Shown here: positions 33,846 to 42,461 of the stretch, piece by piece | Position numbering within the stretch: position 1 is the first letter of the stretch | Layout: each line of letters begins with the position of its first letter | Assembly: GCA_040381035.1 (NCBI GenBank) | Contig: JBEIHY010000003.1 | Coordinates: 1 to 64,000, forward strand | From: REEB506 sp040381035 | GTDB taxonomy: Bacteria; Pseudomonadota; Alphaproteobacteria; Caulobacterales; Aquidulcibacteraceae | DNA: 64,000 nucleotides | Direction of reading: 5' to 3' | Made by a program: the position numbers and the translations under genes | Notes under the pieces: model-generated | Seen by the model: the letters and a program-made list of their open reading frames with translations, nothing else | What the model was told of the DNA's origin: nothing | Database searches by the model: none

Positions 33846-33861
33846 TTAGCGCATCCTTAAC
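33846..33861 (+). promoter_or_regulatory. CtrA-like box upstream of fliL
   Basis: TTAG-N7-TTAA at 33846-33860, followed by C, differs by one base from the CtrA consensus TTAA-N7-TTAA(C). It is 44 bases before the fliL ATG. In Caulobacter, fliLM is a class II operon directly activated by CtrA, which makes this assignment reasonable. Confidence 0.5.
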
Positions 33862-33904
33862 CGCCGCGGGCCAAAAGGTTCATGATTCGAGATGGCGGAC
33901 GAAC

Positions 33905-34543
33905 ATGGCGCAGGACAAGAAAGCAGCACCCGCAAAGGCGGCCGAGGGCGAGGCAGCCGCTGCTGCGCCCGCGAAAAAGAAGATGGCAGGCAAAACGCTG
34001 GTGCTGTTCATCGTGCTGCCGGCTGTCTTGATTCTCGGCGGCGGCGGGGCCGCGGCGATGATGCTGCTTGGCCCGAAGGACAAAGGCGAAGCCCACGCGT
34101 CCGCCGACGGCGCCAAAGGCAAAAAGTCCAAAAAGGACGACAAAAAGAAAGACGATCACGCCAAGGGCAAAGACGCCAAAGGCACGGACGGAAAGCTCGA
34201 TCCGAAATACAACGGCCCGATCGTGATTGAAGGCGACGGCGTGTACTTTGTCACATTGCCGGGCATGCTGATCAACATCGCTGGCGCCGATGGCCGCGCG
34301 GCATTTCTGAAATTGAAGCTCACCTTGGAAGCGCCCGATGAAGAGGCCGTGGCCGCGATCGAGGCGCACATGCCGAAGGTGCAGGATCAGTTTCAAGGGT
34401 TCTTGCGCGAACTGCGCATGGACGATCTGGCTGGGTCTGCTGGTTCTTACCGGCTGCGGCTGGAATTGCTGCGGCGGGTCAATCTGGCGATTGCGCCTGC
34501 GGAGGTGAAATCGGTGCTGATCGAGGAAATGTTGGTGCAGTAG
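33905..34543 (+). CDS. fliL: flagellar basal body-associated protein FliL
   Basis: Single-pass inner-membrane protein that supports stator function at the motor. The 212 residues comprise a Lys/Ala-rich cytoplasmic tail, one membrane helix (about 30-55, LVLFIVLPAVLILGGGG), a highly charged Lys/Asp linker (about 70-105) and the FliL domain (YFVTLPGMLINIAGADGRAA onward), ending LRRVNLAIAPAEVKSVLIEE. The start at 33905 follows GGCGGACG. fliM follows after one base. Confidence 0.93.
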   Translation: MAQDKKAAPAKAAEGEAAAAAPAKKKMAGKTLVLFIVLPAVLILGGGGAAAMMLLGPKDKGEAHASADGAKGKKSKKDDKKKDDHAKGKDAKGTDGKLDPKYNGPIVIEGDGVYFVTLPGMLINIAGADGRAAFLKLKLTLEAPDEEAVAAIEAHMPKVQDQFQGFLRELRMDDLAGSAGSYRLRLELLRRVNLAIAPAEVKSVLIEEMLVQ

Positions 34544-34544
34544 C

Positions 34545-35693
34545 ATGGATGATCTTGGCGATCAGGATGCGTTGGCGGCAGAGTGGGGCGCCGGAATCTC
34601 CGCCGAGGGCGGCGGCGACGGTGACGCCTTGGCCGCCGAATGGGAGGCGATGGTCGGCGAAAGCGACAAAGGCCCCTCATTGAGCGCGCAGGCGATCGGC
34701 ACTGAACGCATTCTCAATCAAGACGAGATTGACAGCTTGCTCGGGTTTGCCGCGGGCAATGATGGCGGCAGTGATCGCAGCGGCATCCGCGCCCTGATCA
34801 ACTCAGCCCTTGTCTCGTATGAACGCTTGCCAATGCTGGAAGTGGTGTTCGATCGCCTCGTGCGATTGATGACCACGAGCTTGCGCAATTTCACGTCTGA
34901 CAATGTGGAAGTCAGCCTGGACGCCATCACATCGATCCGGTTTGGCGACTATCTCAACTCCATTCCCTTGCCGGCGATCATCTCAGTGTTTCGCGCCGAA
35001 CAGCTCGACAATTACGGGCTGGTGACGGTCGATTCCAATCTGATCTACGCGATCGTCGACGTGTTACTGGGCGGGCGGCGCGGCACGGTGGCCATGCGCG
35101 TGGAGGGCAGGCCCTACACCACGATTGAGCGTGTGCTGGTAACGCGCTTGGTCGAGGTGGTGCTCGCTGACACCAAACAGGCCTTTGCGCCGCTCACCGA
35201 GGTGGAATTCAAGCTCGATCGCATCGAAACCAATCCCCGCTTTGCCGCTATTGCGCGCTCGGCCAATGCGGCCATTCTGGTCAAGCTGCGCATCGACATG
35301 GAAGATCGCGGCGGGCGCCTCGAATTGCTGTTGCCCTACGCAACGCTTGAGCCAATCCGAAAGATGCTTCTGCAGCAATTCATGGGCGAAAAGTTTGGCC
35401 GCGACAATATTTGGGAAACTCACTTGGCTGGCGAGCTGTGGCGCACGGCCATGGATGTGCGTTGCGTACTGGACGAGCAAGTCTTGCCATTGTCGCGCGT
35501 GCTCAATCTGAAGGTCGGCGACACGTTGATGCTCGGCGCCGGGCCGGAAACGCCGGTCGAGTTGAAATGCGGGTCGATCGGGCTGACCTCTGGACGCATG
35601 GGGCGGATCAATCACAAGGTGGCCGTGCGCGTTGAGGCGCCTTTGTCGCCGCAAGCGCGCCGACAGATGCGCAAAGCAGGAGGCGGACGATGA
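34545..35693 (+). CDS. fliM: flagellar motor switch protein FliM
   Basis: C-ring component that binds phospho-CheY and sets rotation direction. The 382-residue protein has the CheY-binding motif ILNQDEIDSLLGF, here at about residue 65 rather than at the N-terminus. A middle domain follows (LINSALVSYERLPMLEVVFD), then a C-terminal SpoA domain (LNLKVGDTLMLGAG). The extra N-terminal segment contains a repeat of DALAAEW at about residues 7 and 27. It is coupled to fliL upstream and overlaps the DUF6468 gene as ATGA. Confidence 0.95.
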   Translation: MDDLGDQDALAAEWGAGISAEGGGDGDALAAEWEAMVGESDKGPSLSAQAIGTERILNQDEIDSLLGFAAGNDGGSDRSGIRALINSALVSYERLPMLEVVFDRLVRLMTTSLRNFTSDNVEVSLDAITSIRFGDYLNSIPLPAIISVFRAEQLDNYGLVTVDSNLIYAIVDVLLGGRRGTVAMRVEGRPYTTIERVLVTRLVEVVLADTKQAFAPLTEVEFKLDRIETNPRFAAIARSANAAILVKLRIDMEDRGGRLELLLPYATLEPIRKMLLQQFMGEKFGRDNIWETHLAGELWRTAMDVRCVLDEQVLPLSRVLNLKVGDTLMLGAGPETPVELKCGSIGLTSGRMGRINHKVAVRVEAPLSPQARRQMRKAGGGR

Positions 35694-36037
35694 GTTCGAT
35701 GTCATGGATCGTCGAAGGGTTGTTGATCGTGCTGCTCGGCGCATGCCTGTTTTATTGCTGGCGGCTGGAGCGTAAGCTTACGCAGTTGCGCAAGGGTGAA
35801 GACGGCCTGCGGGAAGCGGCGCGCGAATTGTCGGAATCCGTCACCCAGGCCCAGGCCGCAATTCTCAGCCTGCGCGCCACCGCGCATGAAGCCGGGCGCG
35901 ATCTGCAAGGCCGCATTGATGCGGCGCGCGGGTTCGCTGGGGGAGCATCCGTGCCTGCGCCCATTGCGCAGCGCATGCCGCTCGCGGGTCAATTGAACAT
36001 CACGCGCGCCCGCTCGGCAACCGGGCGCGGCGAATGA
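35690..36037 (+). CDS. DUF6468 membrane protein
   Basis: A 115-residue protein with one N-terminal helix (SWIVEGLLIVLLGACLFYCW), a coiled-coil-like segment (about 30-75, LTQLRKGEDGLREAARELSE onward) and a disordered tail. It matches the DUF6468 family, found almost only in alphaproteobacterial flagellar operons after fliM. Its function is unknown; motor placement or assembly is a guess from context. It overlaps fliM and the next gene by 4 bases at each end. Confidence 0.82.
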   Translation: MSSMSWIVEGLLIVLLGACLFYCWRLERKLTQLRKGEDGLREAARELSESVTQAQAAILSLRATAHEAGRDLQGRIDAARGFAGGASVPAPIAQRMPLAGQLNITRARSATGRGE

Positions 36038-36753
36038 GCCGGCCGCCCGCCTCCCAGGTGCGGCTGATGCCGGCGCTGATCGCCACCATGGGCGTTGTGC
36101 TCGCGATGAAGGCGGTCGCTGCGGCGGAAGCGGCCGGTGATCGCGCGCCTGCGCCCGCCGCCAGCAATGCAAAGCCTGCAGGGGCTGCGCCGCCGCCGAG
36201 TGCGGCCGCGCCGGCAACGCCAGCCACACGGGCGGCGCCGGCCAATCAATGTCCCGCCCCGAGCTTTGCCGATCAGGCCGGCCTTTCGCAATCGGAAGTG
36301 CGCGTCCTGCAAACCCTTGGCGATCGCCGCAAAGCCATTGATGCGCGCGCCGCAGAGATCGACAAAAAAGCCGATCTGCTGAGCGCTGCCGAAAAGCGGG
36401 TCGAGGAGCGCATCGCGGAATTGAAGAAACTGGAAGCGAGCCTTGAAGGCATGCTCGGAAAGCTCGACGCCGAGCAAGAGCAGCGCATCCTTGGCCTGGT
36501 CAATGTCTATCAGAAAATGCGCGCCAAGGACGCAGCTGCGGTGTTCAACGGCCTCGATGATGAGGTGCTGTTGGAGGTGGCGGCGCGGATGAAGCAGGCG
36601 AATCTTGCTGATATCATGGGCCAAATGTCGCCAGAGCGCACGCGCAAGCTGACGAAAATGTTGGCGGAAAGTAAACGGCCGCCGGCTTTGGCCCCAACGC
36701 CGGCCGCCAATCCGGGCCCGCGTCCGGGCGCGCCGGCGCGAACCAGCAATTAA
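36034..36753 (+). CDS. MotE-like flagellar motor protein
   Basis: A 239-residue protein with an N-terminal hydrophobic segment (about 8-28), a Pro/Ala-rich linker, a long coiled coil (about 80-150, RVLQTLGDRRKAIDARAAEI) and an MgtE N-terminal-like domain (VYQKMRAKDAAAVFNGLDDE ... MSPERTRKLTKMLA). This architecture is that of alphaproteobacterial MotE, a periplasmic chaperone of MotC needed for motor function in rhizobia. The exact role here is not shown. It is coupled to the DUF6468 gene by a 4-base overlap. Confidence 0.8.
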   Translation: MSRPPASQVRLMPALIATMGVVLAMKAVAAAEAAGDRAPAPAASNAKPAGAAPPPSAAAPATPATRAAPANQCPAPSFADQAGLSQSEVRVLQTLGDRRKAIDARAAEIDKKADLLSAAEKRVEERIAELKKLEASLEGMLGKLDAEQEQRILGLVNVYQKMRAKDAAAVFNGLDDEVLLEVAARMKQANLADIMGQMSPERTRKLTKMLAESKRPPALAPTPAANPGPRPGAPARTSN

Positions 36754-36813
36754 CCGGAGTCCCGCCATATTCGCCTTCTGTCGGAATTGTCCGGCGCAGC
36801 CTTTGGCGGCCCA

Positions 36814-39606
36814 ATGGCCATGACGCGTTTGTCTTTCAAACTGGCGTTTGGCGCCGCGGCGGCGGCTGTCGTGGTGCAGGCGGCGGCGGCGGCCGGCATC
36901 GATTTGAGCGTCGGCGAGCGGCCCGACGAAACCCGCCTTGCGTTCCGATTTCCTGCCGGCGCGACCGTGACGCCGTTGCAGAATGGCGCCCGCTTGGAGC
37001 TGCGGTTCTCGCGTGGGGGCGATATTGACGCCACCCGCTTGACGGTTTCCCCGCCGCGTTTTGTGCGCATGGCGCGCGTCGCGTCGCGCGCGGGTCAGCC
37101 GCTGGTTTTGGTGCTTGATCTCGAAGACGGTGTGCGCCAACGCCATTTCGTTGATGGTCGCAATGTTGTTGTTGATCTGTTTCGTCCGCAACCGGACAAA
37201 AGCGCAAAGCCCGCCGCCAAGCCCGGCGCCGGCGAAGCAACCGGATCGGCGCGCGCGGGGCTTCTTGAAGAACCCGGCGCGACGCGGCTGACGGTGCGAT
37301 GGTCTGGGCCAGTGCGCGCGGCGGTTTTTCAGCGCGGGCAAGGCGCTTATCTCTTGTTTGACGGGCCCGGCAAGATCGATATCTCCGGCTTGGCGCAGGT
37401 TGGGCGGCGCCATCGCGATATTGCGGTGATTTCCCAGCCGGGCGTCACCGGTGTGCGGCTGGGGCTGGCTGGCGATGCACAGGTTTCGGCGCGGTTTGAA
37501 AACAATGCCTGGTCTTTGGTTCTTGCCCAGCGGGCTGAGCGCAGCGCAAGCGCCATCGTCAATCTCGATGCGGCTGCCGAAGGCGGCCCGCGACTGACCG
37601 CCGCCTTCAGTCGCGCCGGCGTGGTGAGGTGGGTCAGCGATCCCGCTATTGGCGACCGCTTCGCCGCGGCGATGATTGAAGGCCCGCCGATTGGCGTCGA
37701 TGTGCGCCGTGCAACTTTGGAAGCGACTTTGGGGCCCAGCGCCCATGGCGGTTTGGTGGAGCCGCGGGCGGACGATATTGAGGCAGGCTTTGTCGGCAAT
37801 CAACTGATTGTGACCCGCGCGGGCGGCTTGATCGCTGCGAGCGCAATCAATCAATCGAGTTCGCTGGAGCCGGTGGATTCGCTTGGCCGGGGTGGGGCGC
37901 TTGCCGCAGAAGCCTGGCGCGAAAGCGGCGGCGACGGCAGCGTGTTAAGCGAGATTGAACGTCTGCAGCTGCGCGCCGCCAAAGAAGGCACGCGCCCCGG
38001 CGCCCGCGCAGATGCGCGGTTGGCGCTGGCGAAATATCTCATCGCCAATGAACTCTCAGCTGAAGCGCTGGGCGCCTTGCGGGTCGCGCAAGTCGGCCAA
38101 CCGCAATTGGCGATCGACCCGGAGTTTCGGCTGCTGCGTGCGGCCGCAAATGTGATGTTGGGGCGGGTGAAGGACGCCAATACCGATTTGTCCGCCTCCG
38201 GATTGGCGCGCGACCCCAGCGCCGCGCTATGGCGCGGATATGCAGCGGCCCTTCAGAAGAACTGGCCGGAAGCGCGGCGCAATCTTGAAGCGGGGCGCGA
38301 GGCTTTGCCCGGCCAAACCCGCGGCTGGCGGGCGCGGTTTCAAATGGCGCGTGCCGAAGCCAGTTTAGAACTTGGCGATATCGCGACGGCGGAAGCAGCT
38401 GTCGCTGCGGCCGTTTCGGAAGCACAGGGGCGCGAACTCGTTGCCGAATCGGAATTCCTGAAAGGCCGCTTGGCTTTGGCGCGCGGCCAAACGGAGGCTG
38501 CTTTGACCCGCTTTGATCAGCTGGCCGCTTCGCCGGTTGAGCCCGTGGCGGTGCGCGCGATTGTCGAGGCGGTGCGCGCCCGGCGCGCTGCTGATTTGCT
38601 CGCAGCAGAAAAAGCGGTGGAGACTTTGGAAGGCCTGCGCATGCGCTGGCGTGGCGATGAAACCGAAATCCTCATCGCTGAAACGCTCGGTCGCGCGTAC
38701 GGAGATTTTGGCCGCTGGCGCGATGGACTTGCAGTGATGCGGGCAAGCAGCGCACGCGTGCCGGAAGGGCTGGCTTCGCGTCGATTGCGGCTGGAAATGG
38801 GGACGCTGTTTGAGCGGCTGTTTCTCGAGGGCGAAGCAGACAAGCTGGAGCCGATCCAGGCCCTTGGCCTGTTTTATGAGTTCCGCGAATTGACGCCATT
38901 TGGCCCGCAGGGCGATCGCATCATTCGCGGCTTGGCCGGTCGTTTGGTCAATCTCGATCTGCTCGAACAAGCCGCTGAGCTGCTGCAGCATCAGATTGAT
39001 AATCGTCTAGAGGGCGCCGCCAAGGCGCAGATCGCGCTCGATCTGGCGGGCATTCATCTGAGCGACGATAGGCCAGAGCAAGCTTTGCAAGCTTTGGCGG
39101 GATCGCGTCAACCGCGGCTGCCGGACGATCTCATCGCCCAGCGCCGGATCATGGAAGCGAATGTGTATTTGCGCCTGGGACGGTATGATCAGGCAATGGA
39201 AATGGTCGAAAAGGATCGCAGCGAGAACGCCCAAAGAGTGCGCGCCGAAGCGCTGTGGCGCAAACGCGAATGGAAGCCGGCGCTGGCGGCGCTGCGACCG
39301 CTTCTGCCGCCGGCGGGCAATGATCCGTTGTCGGACGATCAGCGCAAGTTGTTGTTGCGCGCAGCCATCGCGGCTGTGAACAGCGAAGATCGTGCGATGT
39401 TGCAAAGCCTGGATCGCGGCTTCAGCGCGCGCATGGCCTCAACACCGGATGGCGATGCGTTTGCTGTCGTGGCGGGTGAGGTGTCAGGGACGGATGCGCG
39501 GTTGCGCGATGCGGCGCGCGCAATTGCGCAAACCGACTTGATGGATCGCTTCATGACGCAGATGCGCGCGCGTTTGACGGATGCAGGCCCCGCGCCGCCC
39601 GCTTGA
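36814..39606 (+). CDS. large secreted tetratricopeptide repeat protein
   Basis: A protein of about 930 residues starting with a signal peptide (MTRLSFKLAFGAAAAAVVVQ). Residues about 30-130 form beta-rich sequence resembling an AMIN-like domain (LVLDLEDGVRQRHFVDGRNV). A second beta region and a Pro/Ala linker follow, and from about residue 370 a long series of alpha-helical TPR-like repeats (ADARLALAKYLIANELSAEA, QALQALAGSRQPRLP) extends to the end. Such TPR genes often follow motE in alphaproteobacteria. A periplasmic scaffold for the motor is a reasonable guess. The start is uncertain between ATG 36814 and 36820. Confidence 0.78.
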   Translation: MAMTRLSFKLAFGAAAAAVVVQAAAAAGIDLSVGERPDETRLAFRFPAGATVTPLQNGARLELRFSRGGDIDATRLTVSPPRFVRMARVASRAGQPLVLVLDLEDGVRQRHFVDGRNVVVDLFRPQPDKSAKPAAKPGAGEATGSARAGLLEEPGATRLTVRWSGPVRAAVFQRGQGAYLLFDGPGKIDISGLAQVGRRHRDIAVISQPGVTGVRLGLAGDAQVSARFENNAWSLVLAQRAERSASAIVNLDAAAEGGPRLTAAFSRAGVVRWVSDPAIGDRFAAAMIEGPPIGVDVRRATLEATLGPSAHGGLVEPRADDIEAGFVGNQLIVTRAGGLIAASAINQSSSLEPVDSLGRGGALAAEAWRESGGDGSVLSEIERLQLRAAKEGTRPGARADARLALAKYLIANELSAEALGALRVAQVGQPQLAIDPEFRLLRAAANVMLGRVKDANTDLSASGLARDPSAALWRGYAAALQKNWPEARRNLEAGREALPGQTRGWRARFQMARAEASLELGDIATAEAAVAAAVSEAQGRELVAESEFLKGRLALARGQTEAALTRFDQLAASPVEPVAVRAIVEAVRARRAADLLAAEKAVETLEGLRMRWRGDETEILIAETLGRAYGDFGRWRDGLAVMRASSARVPEGLASRRLRLEMGTLFERLFLEGEADKLEPIQALGLFYEFRELTPFGPQGDRIIRGLAGRLVNLDLLEQAAELLQHQIDNRLEGAAKAQIALDLAGIHLSDDRPEQALQALAGSRQPRLPDDLIAQRRIMEANVYLRLGRYDQAMEMVEKDRSENAQRVRAEALWRKREWKPALAALRPLLPPAGNDPLSDDQRKLLLRAAIAAVNSEDRAMLQSLDRGFSARMASTPDGDAFAVVAGEVSGTDARLRDAARAIAQTDLMDRFMTQMRARLTDAGPAPPA

Positions 39607-39637
39607 CGCCGCGCGCGCGCTGCGCCGATAACAAATC

Positions 39638-40318
39638 GTGATTTCCGTTATCATCCCAACATTGGACGCAGCGGCGTATTTGCCGGCTTGCCTTTCCGCC
39701 TTGGCGCCGGGCGCGGTTGAAGGGCTGGTGAAGGAAGTGATCCTTGCCGATGGCGGCTCCATCGACGCCACCGCCGCGATCGCGGAAGAGGTTGGCGCGC
39801 GTCTGCTCACCGCGCCGATGGGCCGGGGCAGCCAATTGGCGGCTGGCGCGGCGGCGGCGCGCGCGCCGTGGCTGTTGTTTCTGCACGCCGACACCGTGCT
39901 TGAGGCGGGTTGGATCGCCCGCGTCGAAACGTTTTTGAGCCGTGCCGATTGCGGCGCGCAGGCGGCCTATTTTCGCTTTGCGTTTGACGATCCGGCATTC
40001 GCCGCGCGCCATGCGGCGTTTTGGGTGGATGTGCGATGCCGGCTGTTGGCCTTGCCTTATGGCGATCAGGGGCTGTTGATCGGGCGTCGATTGTATGATG
40101 CGTTGGGTGGTTATCGGCCTTTGCCGCTGATGGAAGATGTCGATCTTGTGCGCCGCATTGGAAGGGCGCGCTTGCAGCGGCTGGACACCATAGCCGTGAC
40201 CAGCGCGGCAAAGTATCGGCGCGACGGTTATCTGCGCCGTAGCTTGTCGAATTTGGCTTTGGTGGCGCGCTTTTTTGCCGGCGCCGATCCCGCCAAGCTT
40301 GCCAAGACCTATGGCTGA
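39638..40318 (+). CDS. family 2 glycosyltransferase, TIGR04283 type
   Basis: A 226-residue GT-A enzyme of the rSAM/selenodomain-associated transferase 2 group. It begins at GTG with VISVIIPTLDAAAYLPACLS, then has ILADGGSIDATAAIAEE and FLHADTVLEAGW (DxD-like). GYRPLPLMEDVDLVRRIGR provides the ED motif near the catalytic base. Substrates are unknown; the relatives occur beside arsenosugar or unusual radical SAM genes. The companion transferase gene overlaps its end by 8 bases. Confidence 0.85.
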   Translation: MISVIIPTLDAAAYLPACLSALAPGAVEGLVKEVILADGGSIDATAAIAEEVGARLLTAPMGRGSQLAAGAAAARAPWLLFLHADTVLEAGWIARVETFLSRADCGAQAAYFRFAFDDPAFAARHAAFWVDVRCRLLALPYGDQGLLIGRRLYDALGGYRPLPLMEDVDLVRRIGRARLQRLDTIAVTSAAKYRRDGYLRRSLSNLALVARFFAGADPAKLAKTYG

Positions 40319-40928
40319 GCGGCCGATTCTGATCGTGATGGCGAAAGCGCCGCGCCAGGGCCTTGGCAAGACGCGCTTGGCGCAAGGCGTTGGCGTCGTC
40401 GCTGCTTGGCGGATCAACCGCGCGATGCAGGCGAAAGCGCTGCGGGTGGCGCGACGCGCGAATGCAAGTGTGGTTTTGGCGGTTCCACGCAAGGACATGA
40501 GAACAACATTGCCCGGCGTTTGGCCGCGCGATGTGGCGCGGCAGGCCCAGGGCGAGGGCGATTTGGGCGCCCGGCTGGCGCGGCTGTTTTGCGCCATTGG
40601 CCCGCGGCCATGTGCGGTGATCGGGGCTGATTGTCCGGATGCTGATGACCGCGCTTTGGCGCTGGCGCTCAGACGATTGCGCCGAGACCCGGCCGTGATT
40701 GGCCCGACGACAGACGGCGGCTTTTGGTTCTTCGGCGCCCAACGCGCCAGCCAGGTCGCGCCGGCGTTTGCGCAGACGGCCTGGTCAACGCCGACCGCTT
40801 GCGCGGATTTGCAGCGTGCGGCGCGAGGCTGCGTGCGTCTGCCGTTCACGCTCAGTGATATCGACACGATCACGGATTGGCGCGCTTATCGGGCGGCGAA
40901 GCGCGCGCGGGGGTCTTGGGGGCGGTAG
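40311..40928 (+). CDS. TIGR04282 family glycosyltransferase (cofC-like)
   Basis: A 205-residue nucleotidyl/glycosyl-transferase-like protein of the rSAM/selenodomain-associated transferase 1 group. It begins MAERPILIVMAKAPRQGLGK and contains GDLGARLARLF and AVIGADCPDADDRAL, with TTDGGFWFFG downstream. It overlaps the preceding transferase as ATGGCTGA, so the two form a translationally coupled pair. The 3' end overlaps the convergent lytic transglycosylase by 43 bases. Function is unknown. Confidence 0.85.
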   Translation: MAERPILIVMAKAPRQGLGKTRLAQGVGVVAAWRINRAMQAKALRVARRANASVVLAVPRKDMRTTLPGVWPRDVARQAQGEGDLGARLARLFCAIGPRPCAVIGADCPDADDRALALALRRLRRDPAVIGPTTDGGFWFFGAQRASQVAPAFAQTAWSTPTACADLQRAARGCVRLPFTLSDIDTITDWRAYRAAKRARGSWGR

Positions 40929-42436
40929 AATGCCGGCTCGCCAGCGGCGAGCGCCTCCAATTCCAACGGCCGCTGGCCAAAGCGTTTGCGGCAAAGCCCG
41001 ACAAACGCCAGCGTCCGTTCGGCATAGTCGCGCGATTCAGCGCGTGGCATCACTTCCAGCAGCATCAGGGGATCGCTTGTCCAAGTCACTGTGGCAAGCC
41101 AGCGGCCAAGCCAGCCTGGCCCACCATTGTAGGCCGCAAACAGCAGGCCGAGATCGCCGCGCGCGGTGACGCGGCCTTTGAGCCATTCCAAATAGGTCTG
41201 GCCGAGCCGCATGTTCAATCCAGGCTCCGCAAGCAGGCGCGGTTGGGCGCGATACAGCGAGCCCTTGTCGATATCGGCGGCGGTGGAGGGCAAAAGTTGC
41301 ATCAGGCCGCGGGCATTGGAGCTGCTTACGGCGGTCGGATCGAAGCGGCTTTCTTGGCGCACGACCGCCAAGAGCACTGCGCGATCGAGGCGATAGCCGT
41401 CCTCGGGCGCGAAGCTGGTGATGGGGCAATGGCCGGCCGCGGTCGCGTCGTCGCCAAACTCGGCGGCCCGGACTTGGGCTGCCGGCGCCGCAAGCGTTGT
41501 TGAAAGGCTCAAAAAGGCGCGATCGTCGGTGTCGGGAAGATCAGCGTGAAGCCGGCGCAATTCCATCTCGACATCAGACAATCGCCCAATCTGGGCGAAA
41601 GCGACGGCGCGATAGGCGCCCGGATGGCGGCTCAGAAAGTCTGCAAAGCCTGCAGCGCCAAGATCTGGGGTTGAGAAATCCAGCGGCGTGTTGCGGCCAA
41701 GCTGGGCTTCGGCGAGTTGGCCGTAGAAGGTGGCCGGCCACTGCGCTGCGGCGGCGAAGGCGGCGTGGGCCTCTTCGCTGCGTCCGGCGCCGATCAGCGC
41801 GCGCGCGCGCCAATAGTGCGCGCCGGCGCGCGACCAACCGTCCGAAGGCGGACGATCGGCGGCGGCGGCGAAGTGGCTTTCGGCGGCATCGAACTCGCCA
41901 AGCTGGAACGCGGCAAGGCCGGCGAACCAAAAAGCGGCGCCTGCGTGGGGTGTGGCGAATGCTGGCGCCAGCGCGCGATAGGCGCTGGCGGCGTCTCCAG
42001 CGGCGAGCAATGCGGCGGCCTCGTCCAAGGACGGTGGGCGCGATCCGATGGCGCGCCGGCCGGCATTGATGTAGCTGCGCCGGCCCGGCGGCGGCGGCGC
42101 GAGCGTCGCGATGCGCAAGGCGCGGGCGCGGGCAAAAACTTCGTCAGCGAGGGGATGGCGGGGGTGTGCAGCGAGGAAGTTAGCAAATTCAGCCCGTGTT
42201 GGACGCAGTGCCGGATCAAGCAGGCGGCGCGCTTCCAGGTTTGGCAGAATGCTTTGGTCGCTCACACCGTCGACGGCAAGGGCGACGCCCGGCCAATCGC
42301 GCGCAGCGGCGGCGGCGAAGGCGGTGCGGTAGCGGTCGGCGTCTGGTGCGGTGAGAAGAAGGATCTGGGCGGATGCGGCGACGGCGTTCAGCGCCGCCAG
42401 CGCCGCCAGCGCCGCAATCGTCAGTGTTCGGATCAT
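40886..42436 (-). CDS. soluble lytic murein transglycosylase
   Basis: Cleaves the glycan strands of peptidoglycan non-hydrolytically, releasing 1,6-anhydro ends. The 516-residue precursor has a signal peptide (about 1-22), an alpha-helical superhelical region and an SLT catalytic domain (about 335-460). The domain carries RQESRFDPTAVSSSNARGLM, with the catalytic Glu in ESRF, and FAAYNGGPGWLGRW. It lies upstream of the UDG-type gene and not in the flagellar block, so it may serve general cell-wall turnover, although flgJ here lacks its own muramidase domain. Confidence 0.9.
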   Translation of the reverse strand: MIRTLTIAALAALAALNAVAASAQILLLTAPDADRYRTAFAAAAARDWPGVALAVDGVSDQSILPNLEARRLLDPALRPTRAEFANFLAAHPRHPLADEVFARARALRIATLAPPPPGRRSYINAGRRAIGSRPPSLDEAAALLAAGDAASAYRALAPAFATPHAGAAFWFAGLAAFQLGEFDAAESHFAAAADRPPSDGWSRAGAHYWRARALIGAGRSEEAHAAFAAAAQWPATFYGQLAEAQLGRNTPLDFSTPDLGAAGFADFLSRHPGAYRAVAFAQIGRLSDVEMELRRLHADLPDTDDRAFLSLSTTLAAPAAQVRAAEFGDDATAAGHCPITSFAPEDGYRLDRAVLLAVVRQESRFDPTAVSSSNARGLMQLLPSTAADIDKGSLYRAQPRLLAEPGLNMRLGQTYLEWLKGRVTARGDLGLLFAAYNGGPGWLGRWLATVTWTSDPLMLLEVMPRAESRDYAERTLAFVGLCRKRFGQRPLELEALAAGEPAFYRPQDPRARFAAR

Positions 42437-42461
42437 CTCGTCCCCGCCGGTGATACCGTCT

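Noticed and set aside
35989..37854. 621-codon minus-strand frame over motE and the TPR gene
   Set aside because: Antisense shadow of two supported genes, with no recognisable domains.
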